The notes: generated by a model from the letters alone, not told the origin. A stretch of 64,000 nucleotides of DNA from Acidimicrobiaceae bacterium (GCA_003133325.1 PKXA01000102.1:56967-120966); one strand, 5' to 3'. Positions 28,886 through 39,231 are shown, numbered from the stretch's first letter. Numbers and translations are program-made.

Positions 28886-29251
28886 ATGGCCGAGGATGAA
28901 CCACAGTACGGGCAGGCCGGGGTGGCGCAGTTTCCGATCACTACTGCGCTCGAGTTTCCCGAGTGGCCCGTCCAGCGGAGCCTGGGCATGGTCTTCGGCG
29001 TGGTGGTCCGGTCCATGGGGATGGCCAAAGGTATCACCGCCGGATTCAAGGCCATGGCCGGAGGTGAAGTGAAGCAGTACACCAGGCTCGTCGAAGACAG
29101 CCGGCGGCACGCCATGGATCGCATGATCGAAAATGCCCGACTGCTCGGCGCCAATGGCATCATCTCCATGCGGTTCGACTCGTCTGAGGTGGGCCAGTCA
29201 CTGACCGAGATCGTCGCCTACGGCACCGCGGTCATCGTCGGCGCTGGATAA
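28886..29251 (+). CDS. YbjQ/UPF0145-family protein (heavy-metal-binding-like fold)
   Basis: 121 residues from an ATG with GGGAGG six bases upstream. The family pattern is visible: VQRSLGMVFGVVVRS, then an amphipathic helix with RHAMDRMIENARLLGANGIISMRF and the end EIVAYGTAVIV. YbjQ proteins form small ring-like oligomers; their function is not established. The next gene is a small membrane protein 17 bases downstream, and the two may be co-transcribed. Confidence 0.85.
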   Translation: MAEDEPQYGQAGVAQFPITTALEFPEWPVQRSLGMVFGVVVRSMGMAKGITAGFKAMAGGEVKQYTRLVEDSRRHAMDRMIENARLLGANGIISMRFDSSEVGQSLTEIVAYGTAVIVGAG

Positions 29252-29268
29252 GCCCGGGTAGGGCCAAC

Positions 29269-29487
29269 GTGGTCGTGATCTTCATACTTATCGGGCTCGC
29301 CGTCATCGGAGTGGTGATCTACAGCATCTTTCTCCGTCGCCATGGCGAGACCGACCGACCTCAACCCGACTGGCGACCGACCGACGAGGTGTTCAACGAC
29401 CCTTCCACCAATCGGGTCATGCGGGTGTGGTTGGACGGGTCAGGTGAGCGTCGCTATGTGGCGGAAGCGGATCATCCGACCACCTGA
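29269..29487 (+). CDS. Small single-pass membrane protein of unknown function
   Basis: 72 residues from a GTG. One N-terminal hydrophobic helix (VVIFILIGLAVIGVVIYSIFL) is followed by a basic stop-transfer RRH and a polar tail containing DEVFNDPSTNRVMRVWLD and ERRYV. I do not recognise a family. The spacing from the YbjQ-like gene and the lack of its own promoter suggest a two-gene unit. The stop codon lies in a short triplicated sequence (CCACCTGA-type) at 29480-29512. Confidence 0.65.
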   Translation: MVVIFILIGLAVIGVVIYSIFLRRHGETDRPQPDWRPTDEVFNDPSTNRVMRVWLDGSGERRYVAEADHPTT

Positions 29488-29583
29488 GCCGGCCACCTGA
29501 ACCGGCCACCTGAGCGCCCGACCCGTCCGCAGTCCCGGGTCCCCGGTCCGGTATTCCGACCCGCGTGAGGCGCTTGGACATGG

Positions 29584-29616
29584 CAATGGCCGGGTCCCAC
29601 AGGGACCCGGCCATTG
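29584..29616. terminator. Bidirectional hairpin terminator between convergent genes
   Basis: A 15-bp perfect inverted repeat (left arm 29584-29598, right arm 29602-29616) with a 3-base loop, lying 40 bases beyond the groEL stop and about 100 bases past the small membrane gene. There is no T-run on either side, so it would act as an intrinsic terminator without a U-tract, or as an RNA 3' end stabiliser. Confidence 0.75.
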
Positions 29617-29656
29617 ATGAGACACCTGCCGCCGGAGCGGCACCCGTGTCGGGGTG

Positions 29657-31611
<1,955 letters not shown>

Positions 31612-31634
31612 GTGATCGGGCCTCCTGTGGCACG

Positions 31635-31664
31635 TATTTAGCACTCTAGGGTTGCGAGTGCCAA
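31635..31664 (-). promoter_or_regulatory. groES: Probable sigma-A-type promoter of groES-groEL
   Basis: On the minus strand a -35-like TTGGCA (complement of 31659-31664) and a -10-like TAAATA (complement of 31635-31640) are 18 bases apart, just upstream of the groES ribosome site. The -35 box coincides with one CIRCE arm, so bound HrcA would block polymerase. Assigned from sequence only. Confidence 0.5.
31638..31664. promoter_or_regulatory. CIRCE element (HrcA operator)
   Basis: TTAGCACTC, a 9-base spacer, then GAGTGCCAA: the classic TTAGCACTC-N9-GAGTGCTAA inverted repeat with one changed base in the right arm. It lies 27-53 bases upstream of the groES start, where HrcA would repress the operon until heat shock. 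Confidence 0.93.
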
Positions 31665-31738
31665 CGATAGCGACCCGTCCGGCCTGAGGCAACATCGCCA
31701 GCCGAATTGACACCTACCAGGGAGAATACCCGGTCAGA

Positions 31739-32770
31739 TCAGGCGGTCGGCACCAGCCGGAGGTTGGGATCTGCCCCGAGAGTCAGCGGACTGGCCCCGA
31801 CATTCGCCAGTCGCCACCACCCGGCGGCGGCCACCATCGCCGCGTTGTCGGTGCACAGGGCACGGCTGGGGAGGAACGCTCCGATCCCGTCCTCGGCGCA
31901 CGCCTGTTCCACCCGTTGGCGTAGCAGCGAGTTGGCGGCCACCCCTCCAGCCAGGCACAAAGCCTTGGCGCCGACATCGCGTGCGGCCCGGCGGGCTTTG
32001 GCCACCAAGACGTCCACCACCGCTTGGCGGAATGATGCCGCCACGTCCTCGGTGGCAGCATCGGGATGCTTGCGCACCGTATTCACCACCGATGTCTTCA
32101 ACCCGCTGAACGAGAAGTCATATCCCTCGGCCATAAAGGCTCGGGGGAAGGCGAATGCCTGTGGGTCGCCATCTGCGGCTATGGCATCGATGGCCGGTCC
32201 ACCCGGGTAGCCGAGGCCGAGGAACCTGGCCACCTTGTCGAAGGCCTCCCCGGCGGCGTCATCGACGGTGCCCCCGATGAGCCGATAACGACCGGGACCG
32301 GACACCTCCACCAACAACGTGTGGCCACCCGAGACCAGCAGGACCACCAACGGCCATCCCAGATCAGGCTGTTCGAGCAACGAGGCGAACAGGTGGGCTT
32401 CGAGGTGGTTGACGCCGACGAAGGGCACGTCCCAGGCCAGCGACAATGCTTTGGCTTCGGCCACCCCCACCAGAAGGGAGCCGATCAAGCCTGGGCCGTA
32501 GGTCACGGCGATGGCATCGATTCCTGACCCCGAGGTGCTGCATCCCGCTGCCTCCAAGGCCTCGGCCAACACCGGCGTCAGGAGTTCCACGTGGGCTCTC
32601 CCGGCCAGTTCGGGCACCACACCCCCGTAGCGGGCATGGAGGTCGATCTGGCTACTCACGATGGACGAGACGATGACCACGCCGCCGTCGACCACCGCGG
32701 CGGCGGTCTCATCGCACGACGTCTCGATACCCAACACCCGGTGGATGCGGGGGATCGGGTCAGGAGCCAT
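31739..32770 (-). CDS. tsaD: TsaD, tRNA N6-threonylcarbamoyladenosine transferase
   Basis: 343 residues of the Kae1/Gcp family. LGIETSCDETAAAVVD starts the ASKHA fold, the metal-binding His pair is in NHLEAHLFA, and SGGHTLLVEV, DDAAGEAFDKVARFLGL and LAGGVAANSLLR are family blocks. It transfers threonylcarbamoyl to A37 of ANN-decoding tRNAs together with TsaB and TsaE, both encoded just upstream. The rimI gene lies between, as in many actinobacteria. Confidence 0.97.
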   Translation of the reverse strand: MAPDPIPRIHRVLGIETSCDETAAAVVDGGVVIVSSIVSSQIDLHARYGGVVPELAGRAHVELLTPVLAEALEAAGCSTSGSGIDAIAVTYGPGLIGSLLVGVAEAKALSLAWDVPFVGVNHLEAHLFASLLEQPDLGWPLVVLLVSGGHTLLVEVSGPGRYRLIGGTVDDAAGEAFDKVARFLGLGYPGGPAIDAIAADGDPQAFAFPRAFMAEGYDFSFSGLKTSVVNTVRKHPDAATEDVAASFRQAVVDVLVAKARRAARDVGAKALCLAGGVAANSLLRQRVEQACAEDGIGAFLPSRALCTDNAAMVAAAGWWRLANVGASPLTLGADPNLRLVPTA

Positions 32771-32833
32771 GGGGGGAGGATACCGAGGTGGTGGCCAACC
32801 GGTCCCCGGATGGCGGCAGAGCGGGTCTCGTGG

Positions 32834-33394
32834 TCATCGTCGTGAGGTCACGGCCAGGTCATCGGGAAGGGCTGCCTCGATCTTCGCCAATCGCTCGGCG
32901 TACGCCTCCGAGTCGATGTCGCGTACCCACATGATCAGGGCGTCCTCGCCCGTCTCGGGGTAGTAGTTCGGACGCACTCCGACCGGGGCCATTCCGAACC
33001 GCCGGTACAACGCGATGGCGGTTTCATTCCCCACCCTGACCTCGAGAGTCATGTGGCGGGTCCCGAGCTCGAGTGCGACGGAGGTCATGTCGAGGAGGAT
33101 CAGGCTTCCGAGCCCACGCCCCTGCCAACGGGGATCGACAGCGATGTTGTTGACATGGGCTTCATCGTCGATCAGCATCAGACCGGCGAAGCCAACAATG
33201 TCGGAACCGATCCAAGCGGCGCGATAAGCGCGGGACTTGCGTTGAGCCAATTCCTCCACGAACAGCCGGTGCGACCAGGGATGTGGGAACACCGCCTCTT
33301 CGATCCGTAACACACCACGGAGATCTTTCGCCCTCATGGGCGCCATGACCACCTGATGTCGCTCGTGCCGGATCGGCGGTGGGTCAGCGCTCAC
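32834..33394 (-). CDS. rimI: RimI, ribosomal protein S18-alanine N-acetyltransferase
   Basis: 186 residues from a GTG that overlaps the end of tsaB by 11 bases; an ATG at 33346 with AGGTGG just upstream is an alternative. The GNAT fold shows EEAVFPHPWSHRLF, the acetyl-CoA loop WQGRGLGSLIL (Q/RxxGxG/A), and VRVGNETAIALYRRFGM, then YYPETGEDALIMW, the RimI signature. It N-acetylates S18 or related N-termini. Placement between tsaB and tsaD is typical. Confidence 0.92.
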   Translation of the reverse strand: MSADPPPIRHERHQVVMAPMRAKDLRGVLRIEEAVFPHPWSHRLFVEELAQRKSRAYRAAWIGSDIVGFAGLMLIDDEAHVNNIAVDPRWQGRGLGSLILLDMTSVALELGTRHMTLEVRVGNETAIALYRRFGMAPVGVRPNYYPETGEDALIMWVRDIDSEAYAERLAKIEAALPDDLAVTSRR

Positions 33395-34175
33395 GGCGAT
33401 GGCCAGGTGTCCCGGGGGGAGGGATCCGCTGCTCCCAGTTGATCCGGGCGTCGGCCTCTCGCCGGTAGTCGGGCAACAGGTCGGCCGCAGTGGATAGTTC
33501 GGCGCCGGCCGCCAAGCGGCGAATCGCCAGCCGGGCAAGGGTCACCGGTGACGGTGACGAGAGGTGCTCGGCCAGACCCAGATCGGCAGCCGGGACGCCT
33601 GCCAACAACTGGCGGTATCTGACGGCGCCGTCCCCGACAATGAGAAGGCTCTCGCGGGGGCCGTGATCCCTTGCGACCAACGACTCTGCCAGGCCGTCAG
33701 GGGTGACCAGTTCGGGCGGCGCCTCCCGGGCCAGCGCCGGATCGACGGCCGGGTGCACGCCCGCCTCCGAATCATCGAAATGGTACTGGGAAGCAAACAC
33801 CTCCCCCCGACGGGCGTCGACCACCACCACGACCGTCCGGGCCCGACCTGGGCCGGCTTCCTCCCGGGCTCCGGCGGCCAGAATGTCCAGACTGCTGACG
33901 GCCAGGACGCCCAGCGCCAATCCCTGGGCCAAGGCCTTGGCGGTAGCTACCCCGACCCGCAGGCCGGTAAACAGACCGGGCCCGGTATCGACGGCGATGG
34001 CATCGATGTCCCGGACCGTGAGTCCCGACAGGGCGCAGACCTCCTCGATGGCAGGAGCCAACGATTCGGCGTGCATCCGGCCGCCCTGATGGCTCCGTTC
34101 GGCGGCCGATCCCCCATCGGTGACCAGTGCGGCACCGACCAGGTTGGTCGCTGACTCGATGGCGAGCAGATTCAT
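33384..34175 (-). CDS. tsaB: TsaB, tRNA threonylcarbamoyladenosine biosynthesis scaffold
   Basis: 263 residues from the ATG that overlaps the tsaE stop by four bases. Begins MNLLAIESATNLVGAAL, and contains DIDAIAVDTGPGLFTGLRVGVATAKALA, the dimerisation and TsaD-contact segment of the family. It lacks the metal site of TsaD. TsaB bridges TsaD and TsaE in t6A synthesis. A longer upstream frame reads a basic Arg-rich stretch and is not family-like. Confidence 0.93.
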   Translation of the reverse strand: MNLLAIESATNLVGAALVTDGGSAAERSHQGGRMHAESLAPAIEEVCALSGLTVRDIDAIAVDTGPGLFTGLRVGVATAKALAQGLALGVLAVSSLDILAAGAREEAGPGRARTVVVVVDARRGEVFASQYHFDDSEAGVHPAVDPALAREAPPELVTPDGLAESLVARDHGPRESLLIVGDGAVRYRQLLAGVPAADLGLAEHLSSPSPVTLARLAIRRLAAGAELSTAADLLPDYRREADARINWEQRIPPPGTPGHRRER

Positions 34176-34726
34176 CCATCCACCGCCCACGGCTGTAAGA
34201 CCTGGGCCAACCGGGCCCAGCGATCCGCCCACCTCGGACCCGACCGCCCGATGGTCACGGTGCGGCGGTCGTCGAGGTCTCCGCGGTCGCCGTTCCCGGA
34301 GTGGGCGTCGAGCCTCAGAGACAGCGACCCGTCGCCGAGAACCGGCTCGGCCACGTCTCCCCATTCCACAAGGGCCACCGCTCCGTCCTCGACCAGCTCG
34401 CCGATGCCCAGGTCGACAATCTCGCCAAGGGAATCGAGCCGGTAGACGTCGGCATGCAACAGGGTCTTCAGCGGCTCGCCCGCCGGAACATGGACCGCGC
34501 CGTCGAGCTCATACTGCCTGACCAGTGTGAATGTCGGGCTGGTGATGGGGCCCACGATACCGAGCGCCCGACCGAAGCCCTGGGCGAAGGTGGTCTTGCC
34601 ACTTCCCAGGTCCCCGGCCAGGAGCAGCACATCCCCGGGCACGCAGAGCGGGGCGATGGCCCCGGCCACCGCCCGCGTCTCCTCGGCGGACGAAGTCGAA
34701 ACGACGATTGCCGGCGCCTGGGTCAT
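34172..34726 (-). CDS. tsaE: TsaE, tRNA threonylcarbamoyladenosine biosynthesis ATPase
   Basis: 184 residues from the ATG overlapping the glycosylase stop by one base (TGATG). P-loop LLLAGDLGSGKTTFAQGF, then ITSPTFTLVRQY, the acidic HADVYRLDS and the Walker B-like VALVEWGD. This small ATPase drives turnover of the TsaBD complex. It is slightly longer than the usual 150-160 residues because of a C-terminal tail. Confidence 0.93.
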   Translation of the reverse strand: MTQAPAIVVSTSSAEETRAVAGAIAPLCVPGDVLLLAGDLGSGKTTFAQGFGRALGIVGPITSPTFTLVRQYELDGAVHVPAGEPLKTLLHADVYRLDSLGEIVDLGIGELVEDGAVALVEWGDVAEPVLGDGSLSLRLDAHSGNGDRGDLDDRRTVTIGRSGPRWADRWARLAQVLQPWAVDG

Positions 34727-35283
34727 CACGACCAGCCCAGCAGCTGCTTGGCCCGGACCAGGTCGGACCGCATCTGGGCCACCACCGCCCCTCCCGACCG
34801 CAACGCCGCGGCGGGATGGTAGGTCGGCACCAGGTAGGAGCGGCCGAACGGGTAGGCCTTCCCCCTCACCTGGGTTATGCCATTGTCGGTCTCGAGCAGC
34901 AGTTTGGTGGCGAAGTTCCCCAGGGTCACCACCACCACGGGTTGGATCAGATCGAGCTGGGAGACCAGATAGGGCCGGCACGCCTCGATCTCTTCCGGCC
35001 TCGGATTGCGGTTGTCCGGGGGCCTGCACTTGACCACATTGGCGATGTAGCACTGGCGGCGATCGATACCCAGCTCTTCGGCCATCAGCCGGTCGAGGAG
35101 CTTGCCCGAGCGTCCGACGAACGGTTCACCCTGCAGGTCTTCGTCACGCCCGGGTGCTTCGCCGACGAAGAGTAGATCGGCGTCGGGATCACCGACACCG
35201 AACACCACCTGGGTGCGTCGGTCCGACAGCGCACACTTGGTGCACCCAGCCGCCTCCTGGGCGAGATAGGCCAGTCCGGTCAT
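34726..35283 (-). CDS. Family 4 uracil-DNA glycosylase with [4Fe-4S] cluster
   Basis: 185 residues from the ATG at 35283. Active-site motif VGEAPGRDEDLQGEPFVG, the second motif VPTYHPAAAL, and paired cysteines CTKC near residues 14-17 with two more in VKCRPPDNRNPRPEEIEACRP that bind the iron-sulfur cluster. It removes uracil from DNA and starts base-excision repair; it lacks the inserted KRRIH-type loop of UdgX. Upstream the gene faces the divergent cyclase fusion gene across 85 bases. Confidence 0.92.
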   Translation of the reverse strand: MTGLAYLAQEAAGCTKCALSDRRTQVVFGVGDPDADLLFVGEAPGRDEDLQGEPFVGRSGKLLDRLMAEELGIDRRQCYIANVVKCRPPDNRNPRPEEIEACRPYLVSQLDLIQPVVVVTLGNFATKLLLETDNGITQVRGKAYPFGRSYLVPTYHPAAALRSGGAVVAQMRSDLVRAKQLLGWS

Positions 35284-35368
35284 CTCAGCCACCGCCGAAT
35301 GGTACCGCCCACCAGCACACCGCCCATTGCGATCGTCAAGTGATCCGTGACGCGGCAAACTGAGACCC

Positions 35369-36670
35369 GTGACCGACGGGATCGAACCATCTGAGGACGT
35401 CGAGGACACCCGTGCCCCGGCAAAGGACCCTCCCACCCAGCTGCACAGGGAGTTCACCCAGCGGGTGGCGGACGTCGACCGCGATCGGACGGTGACGTCC
35501 CTCCGTGAGCACGTCGTGGTCGGAAGGTTGACGCTGGACGAATTCTCCGAGCGGGTCGACAACGCGCTGGTCGCCCGCACCCAAGGTGACCTCGATGCAC
35601 TGGTTGCGGACCTCCCGGCCCGAGCGGCACCCGAACCGGAGGCGACCCGCCGGCACGCCCGCCGGTGGGTCATTGCCGTCATGGGTGGGGCGAGGGCCAA
35701 GGGTCGGTGGCGGGCCAGTGGGCACACCACCGCCATCGCTGTCATGGGAGGCTGCCAACTCGATCTCCGACAGGCCGAGATCGAGGGATCCGAAGTAGTG
35801 ATCAGCGCCTTTTCCATCATGGGCGGGATCGAAATAGTGGTGCCCGAAGGCATCGACGTTGAACTGGTCGGCTTCTCCATCATGGGCGGGCGTCACCTGA
35901 AGATCCGCGACGTCCCGGTTGTCCCGGGATCGCCTCGGATCATCGTTCGGGCCTTCCCGATCATGGGCGGGGTGGAAGTCAAGAGTGCTCCGAACCGACA
36001 TGGGCGTGGACTGCCATCACACCTCGACGGCACGTCCCTCGACGCGGGGGCCGGCTCACCGGTGCTGAGCAAGGGATCCTCTGGCCGGGCCCCGGCCGAT
36101 CAGGCCCCGGAGACCATCTCCCGGGAGCCCCATCCGGAAGGAGCCCCATCCCTTGCCGGTGACCGCACCGTGACAATTCTCTTTATCGACATGGTCGATT
36201 ACTCAGGGATCACCGAGCGTCTCGGGGATCGTCTGGCCCATGCCCTGGTGACCGAGCACCACCGGATCGTCCGTTCCCTCCTCACCGGTCACGGGGGGCG
36301 TGAGGTCAAGGCGCAAGGTGACGGGTTGATGGTCGCATTCGAAGGAGCGGCCCGTGCACTGCGATGTGCCGCCGCCATGCAGCGCTCATTTCGCGAGCAC
36401 ACCTTGGCCCACCCCGACCAGCCGATTCGGGTCCACATCGGGTTGCACACCGGGGAGGCCACCGAGACCGATGACGACTTCTTTGGTCACACGGTCATCG
36501 TGGCCAGTCGCATCGCCGACATGGCCGGTCCCAACGAGATCCTGGTGTCTTCACTGTCCGAACAGTTGGTGGCGGGCACCGGAGAATTCCACTTCGGTGA
36601 GCAACGGGAGGTGGTGCTCAAAGGGATGAGCCGCCCCCAACGTGTTGCCCCGCTCATCTGGGCCAACTGA
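35369..36670 (+). CDS. DUF1707 / MGG-repeat / class III adenylate cyclase-like fusion
   Basis: 433 residues from a GTG. Residues about 25-85 form a DUF1707 domain (DRDRTVTSLREHVVVGRL, then DEFSERVDNALVARTQGDLDALVADLP). Residues about 100-205 carry five hydrophobic MGG motifs (VMGG, VMGG, IMGG, IMGG, IMGG) like the LiaF/DUF2154 beta-repeat. After a linker, residues about 265-430 are a cyclase homology domain. Its metal Asp residues are D274 and D318 and the adenine-selecting pair is K314 and D370. R381 is kept, but the transition-state Asn is replaced by I377. No membrane segment is visible. A cell-envelope stress sensor is a guess from the domains. Confidence 0.85.
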   Translation: MTDGIEPSEDVEDTRAPAKDPPTQLHREFTQRVADVDRDRTVTSLREHVVVGRLTLDEFSERVDNALVARTQGDLDALVADLPARAAPEPEATRRHARRWVIAVMGGARAKGRWRASGHTTAIAVMGGCQLDLRQAEIEGSEVVISAFSIMGGIEIVVPEGIDVELVGFSIMGGRHLKIRDVPVVPGSPRIIVRAFPIMGGVEVKSAPNRHGRGLPSHLDGTSLDAGAGSPVLSKGSSGRAPADQAPETISREPHPEGAPSLAGDRTVTILFIDMVDYSGITERLGDRLAHALVTEHHRIVRSLLTGHGGREVKAQGDGLMVAFEGAARALRCAAAMQRSFREHTLAHPDQPIRVHIGLHTGEATETDDDFFGHTVIVASRIADMAGPNEILVSSLSEQLVAGTGEFHFGEQREVVLKGMSRPQRVAPLIWAN

Positions 36671-36680
36671 GTGAGAGCGG

Positions 36681-37913
36681 TCAGCTGGTGGGCGGCGCCA
36701 ATCTCACAGCCGAGGTGGGGCCGGGTGAGGATGGCGACCCCGCCGTCGACGGCGGCGGGGACGGCGGGTCCATCCACGTGGCGAGATAGGGGCCGGTGGG
36801 GCCGAAACCGATACGGGTCATGGCCACCGGCCGAGGGGGGATGTCGAGATTGGGCGAATCGGAGTGCCGGGGGGTGTACAGCAACCACGCGCCGGTCGGG
36901 TCGGAGTAGACGGATTCCTCCCCGGGACCCTCACCCTGAGCGTTGGATGCCACCAGAGGAACCGATGAGGAGTCGGCACACGGTCCCATCGGACCCGCAC
37001 AGCGTGCCGCTCCGATGGCGTAGTTCGGCGTATTGAACCAATTGCCCGAGTAGAACAACCAGTAGGTCCCGAGCACCTTCACCATGTCGGGCGATTCGAC
37101 GATGCTGCCCTGCCAGGGCTCATCGGGCTGCAGAATGACCGTCGGCTTGGCGGTGAAGGCCATGCCATCGCCGGTGAGTGGCGCCGACCAGATCTTTGTC
37201 GGCGTGGAGGATCCTCCGATGTTCTGGTCCGACTTCCAGATCATCCAAGTGGTCCCGTTGTCATCGGTGAACACCCGGGGGTCGATCGAACCACCCTGGC
37301 TGACCTGGCAGATATACGGCTTGACAATGGGGGTGAACGGGCCGGTGGGAGACGCCCCGGTGGCGGCTCCGATGCATTCCATTGCCGGGGAGGTCGACTT
37401 CACCAGGGTGGTGAAGTACAACACGAACGTCGATCCGAAGCGGTGGAGGTCAGGTGCCCAGGTGAAGCCGGGCGCAGCCCACGGCGGCAATGTCGGCATG
37501 ACTTCGGTGATCGCTCCCCACTGGCCCACCGTGGTTCCCGATGCCACCGGAGCGTTCATCGTCACCCCTGCACCACCCTCGCTGAGGATGAGGTTGTAAC
37601 GACCCTTCCCGACGGTGAGGAACGGGTCGGACACATCGTGACCGACATCGTAGATCCGGGCCGGCGCCGACGGCATGGTGGCCGCGGGTGGGTCGTAGGG
37701 GTGGACGGGTGGCGTGGGAGCAGCAGCCACCCCGGCCCCGACTGCGCCCCCGTTCGGCGCCGACACCTGATGGCCGGTCGCACTCGCCGAGGTGCAGGCG
37801 GAAGTGACGGTTGCCACCACGACCAGACCGACCATCATGGCGAACAGGCGGCAGCGTGCCGGGCTCGGAACCACCGATGACCGGACGGCACGATGTCGGA
37901 GGTTTGGTTTCAT
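36681..37913 (-). CDS. GH43-like family glycoside hydrolase, secreted lipoprotein
   Basis: 410 residues from the ATG at 37913. The signal peptide ends in lipobox VTSAC, giving a lipidated Cys40. The five-bladed propeller shows the GH43 triad: D96 in VSDPFLTV (base), D211 in SIDPRVF (pKa modulator) and E273 in SIVESPDMV (acid). WAPDL and GTYWLFYSGN blocks also fit. Such enzymes act on arabinofuranosides or xylosides. In an organism making wall arabinan this could trim arabinogalactan or external arabinan. The start has no clear ribosome site. It is convergent with the cyclase fusion and downstream of alr. Confidence 0.8.
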   Translation of the reverse strand: MKPNLRHRAVRSSVVPSPARCRLFAMMVGLVVVATVTSACTSASATGHQVSAPNGGAVGAGVAAAPTPPVHPYDPPAATMPSAPARIYDVGHDVSDPFLTVGKGRYNLILSEGGAGVTMNAPVASGTTVGQWGAITEVMPTLPPWAAPGFTWAPDLHRFGSTFVLYFTTLVKSTSPAMECIGAATGASPTGPFTPIVKPYICQVSQGGSIDPRVFTDDNGTTWMIWKSDQNIGGSSTPTKIWSAPLTGDGMAFTAKPTVILQPDEPWQGSIVESPDMVKVLGTYWLFYSGNWFNTPNYAIGAARCAGPMGPCADSSSVPLVASNAQGEGPGEESVYSDPTGAWLLYTPRHSDSPNLDIPPRPVAMTRIGFGPTGPYLATWMDPPSPPPSTAGSPSSPGPTSAVRLAPPTS

Positions 37914-37952
37914 GAGGACAGTCAACTCCGATGGACGTTGGGGAGTACCGCG

Positions 37953-37977
37953 GGCGCGCCAACTCCCGCGGCGCGCC
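37953..37977. terminator. Possible GC-rich hairpin downstream of alr
   Basis: Two self-complementary GGCGCGCC octamers (37953-37960 and 37970-37977) can pair with a 9-base loop. They are part of two near-identical direct copies of CCGCGG(G)CGCGCC. The position, between the alr stop and the GH43 start, suits a terminator, but there is no U-tract and pairing could also occur in DNA. Confidence 0.35.
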
Positions 37978-38010
37978 GACTCCAGATTACTGCTTCCCGT
38001 CGGGGTCGGA

Positions 38011-39231
38011 TCAGGCAGCGGGGGCAGCCCCGATTTCATGATCAGCCGAATCGCCCGTCAGGCCATTCCCGTTGACGAGGACCCGGGGGACCCGGGGACC
38101 GATGCCACACACCACCTCGTAGTTGATGGTCCCGAGGCGATCGGCCCACTCGGTGGCGGTGATCTCGTCGCTTCCCTGCGGCCCGATGAGGACCACCTCG
38201 TCACCCACGTTGACCGGGGGAACGCCGGCCTGTCCGCAATCAACCAGGATCTGGTCCATCGTCACCACCCCGGCCAGCGGGCGCCTGACCCCTCCGATGA
38301 GCACCTCGCCGCCGGTGTCGAACAGCCGGCGGGGCACGCCGTCCGCATAGCCGATGGGAACAGTGGCGACGATCGAGCGCTCGGCCAAGGGACGGCGGCG
38401 CCCGTAGGACGGCCGCTCCCCCTTGTCGAGCCAGCGGACAAACGACACTTCGGCCCGCAATGACAGCACCGGCTCGATCCGCCCTCCCCCGGTGGCCTGT
38501 GACAATTGGGTGGCCAACTCGGGGGTGGGGAACAGCCCGTAGAGGGCAATGCCGCACCTGACCATGTCCAGGCGGGCTGCCGGGAAGGCAATGGAACCGG
38601 CCGAGTTGGCCACGTGGGTGAGAGGAGGACGGAGGGAGGCGGCGGTCAGATCGTCGAAAACCAACCTGAACCGATCGAGTTGGGTGCGGGTGAACTCGAT
38701 GTCGGCCGGGCCAACCCCATCGGCCACCGCCAGATGGGTCCACAGGGCCCCGAGCCGGAGCCGGGGATCGGCAGCGATGGCGGTGGCCAGGCTCACCGCC
38801 TCAGCCGGGTCGACCCCTACCCGGTGCATGCCGGTATCCACCTTGAGGTGGACGTCGACCGGGGACGCGTCTTCGGCGGCCACCACCCGTTTCAAGGCCT
38901 GAACTCCAGCATGGGTGTAAACCGTCGGCACCAATCGGCGAGCCACCGCTTCCTCCATGGCATCAACCGGGGGCTCGGACAGGAGCAGAATCGGGACGTC
39001 GATCCCACCCTCTCGAAGGAGCACCCCTTCCTCCACCATTGCCACCGCCAGCCACGTCGCCCCCCCGGCCAATGCGGCCCTGGCCATGGGGAGGGAACCG
39101 TGCCCATACCCATCGGCCTTGACCACGGCACAGAGCGCGGATGAACCCACCATGCCGTTGAGAACTGATGCATTGCGCCGGGCGGCAGCCACGTCGATCT
39201 CGGCCCACGCCGGTCGCAGGCGGTCAACCAC
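38011..39231 (-). CDS. alr: Alanine racemase
   Basis: 406 residues from a GTG with GGAG five bases upstream; an ATG at 39252 in frame is an alternative without a site. The PLP lysine lies in VVKADGYGHGS and the second catalytic Tyr in GYADGVPR. HLKVDTGMHRVG and VVTMDQILVD are family blocks. It makes D-alanine for peptidoglycan. It overlaps nnrD by a few bases. Confidence 0.95.
   Translation of the reverse strand: MVDRLRPAWAEIDVAAARRNASVLNGMVGSSALCAVVKADGYGHGSLPMARAALAGGATWLAVAMVEEGVLLREGGIDVPILLLSEPPVDAMEEAVARRLVPTVYTHAGVQALKRVVAAEDASPVDVHLKVDTGMHRVGVDPAEAVSLATAIAADPRLRLGALWTHLAVADGVGPADIEFTRTQLDRFRLVFDDLTAASLRPPLTHVANSAGSIAFPAARLDMVRCGIALYGLFPTPELATQLSQATGGGRIEPVLSLRAEVSFVRWLDKGERPSYGRRRPLAERSIVATVPIGYADGVPRRLFDTGGEVLIGGVRRPLAGVVTMDQILVDCGQAGVPPVNVGDEVVLIGPQGSDEITATEWADRLGTINYEVVCGIGPRVPRVLVNGNGLTGDSADHEIGAAPAA

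Noticed and set aside
37948..37977. Two near-identical GC-rich copies as a possible mobile-element end
   Set aside because: No transposase, target duplication or matching partner end nearby; simple local duplication or a terminator is more likely.
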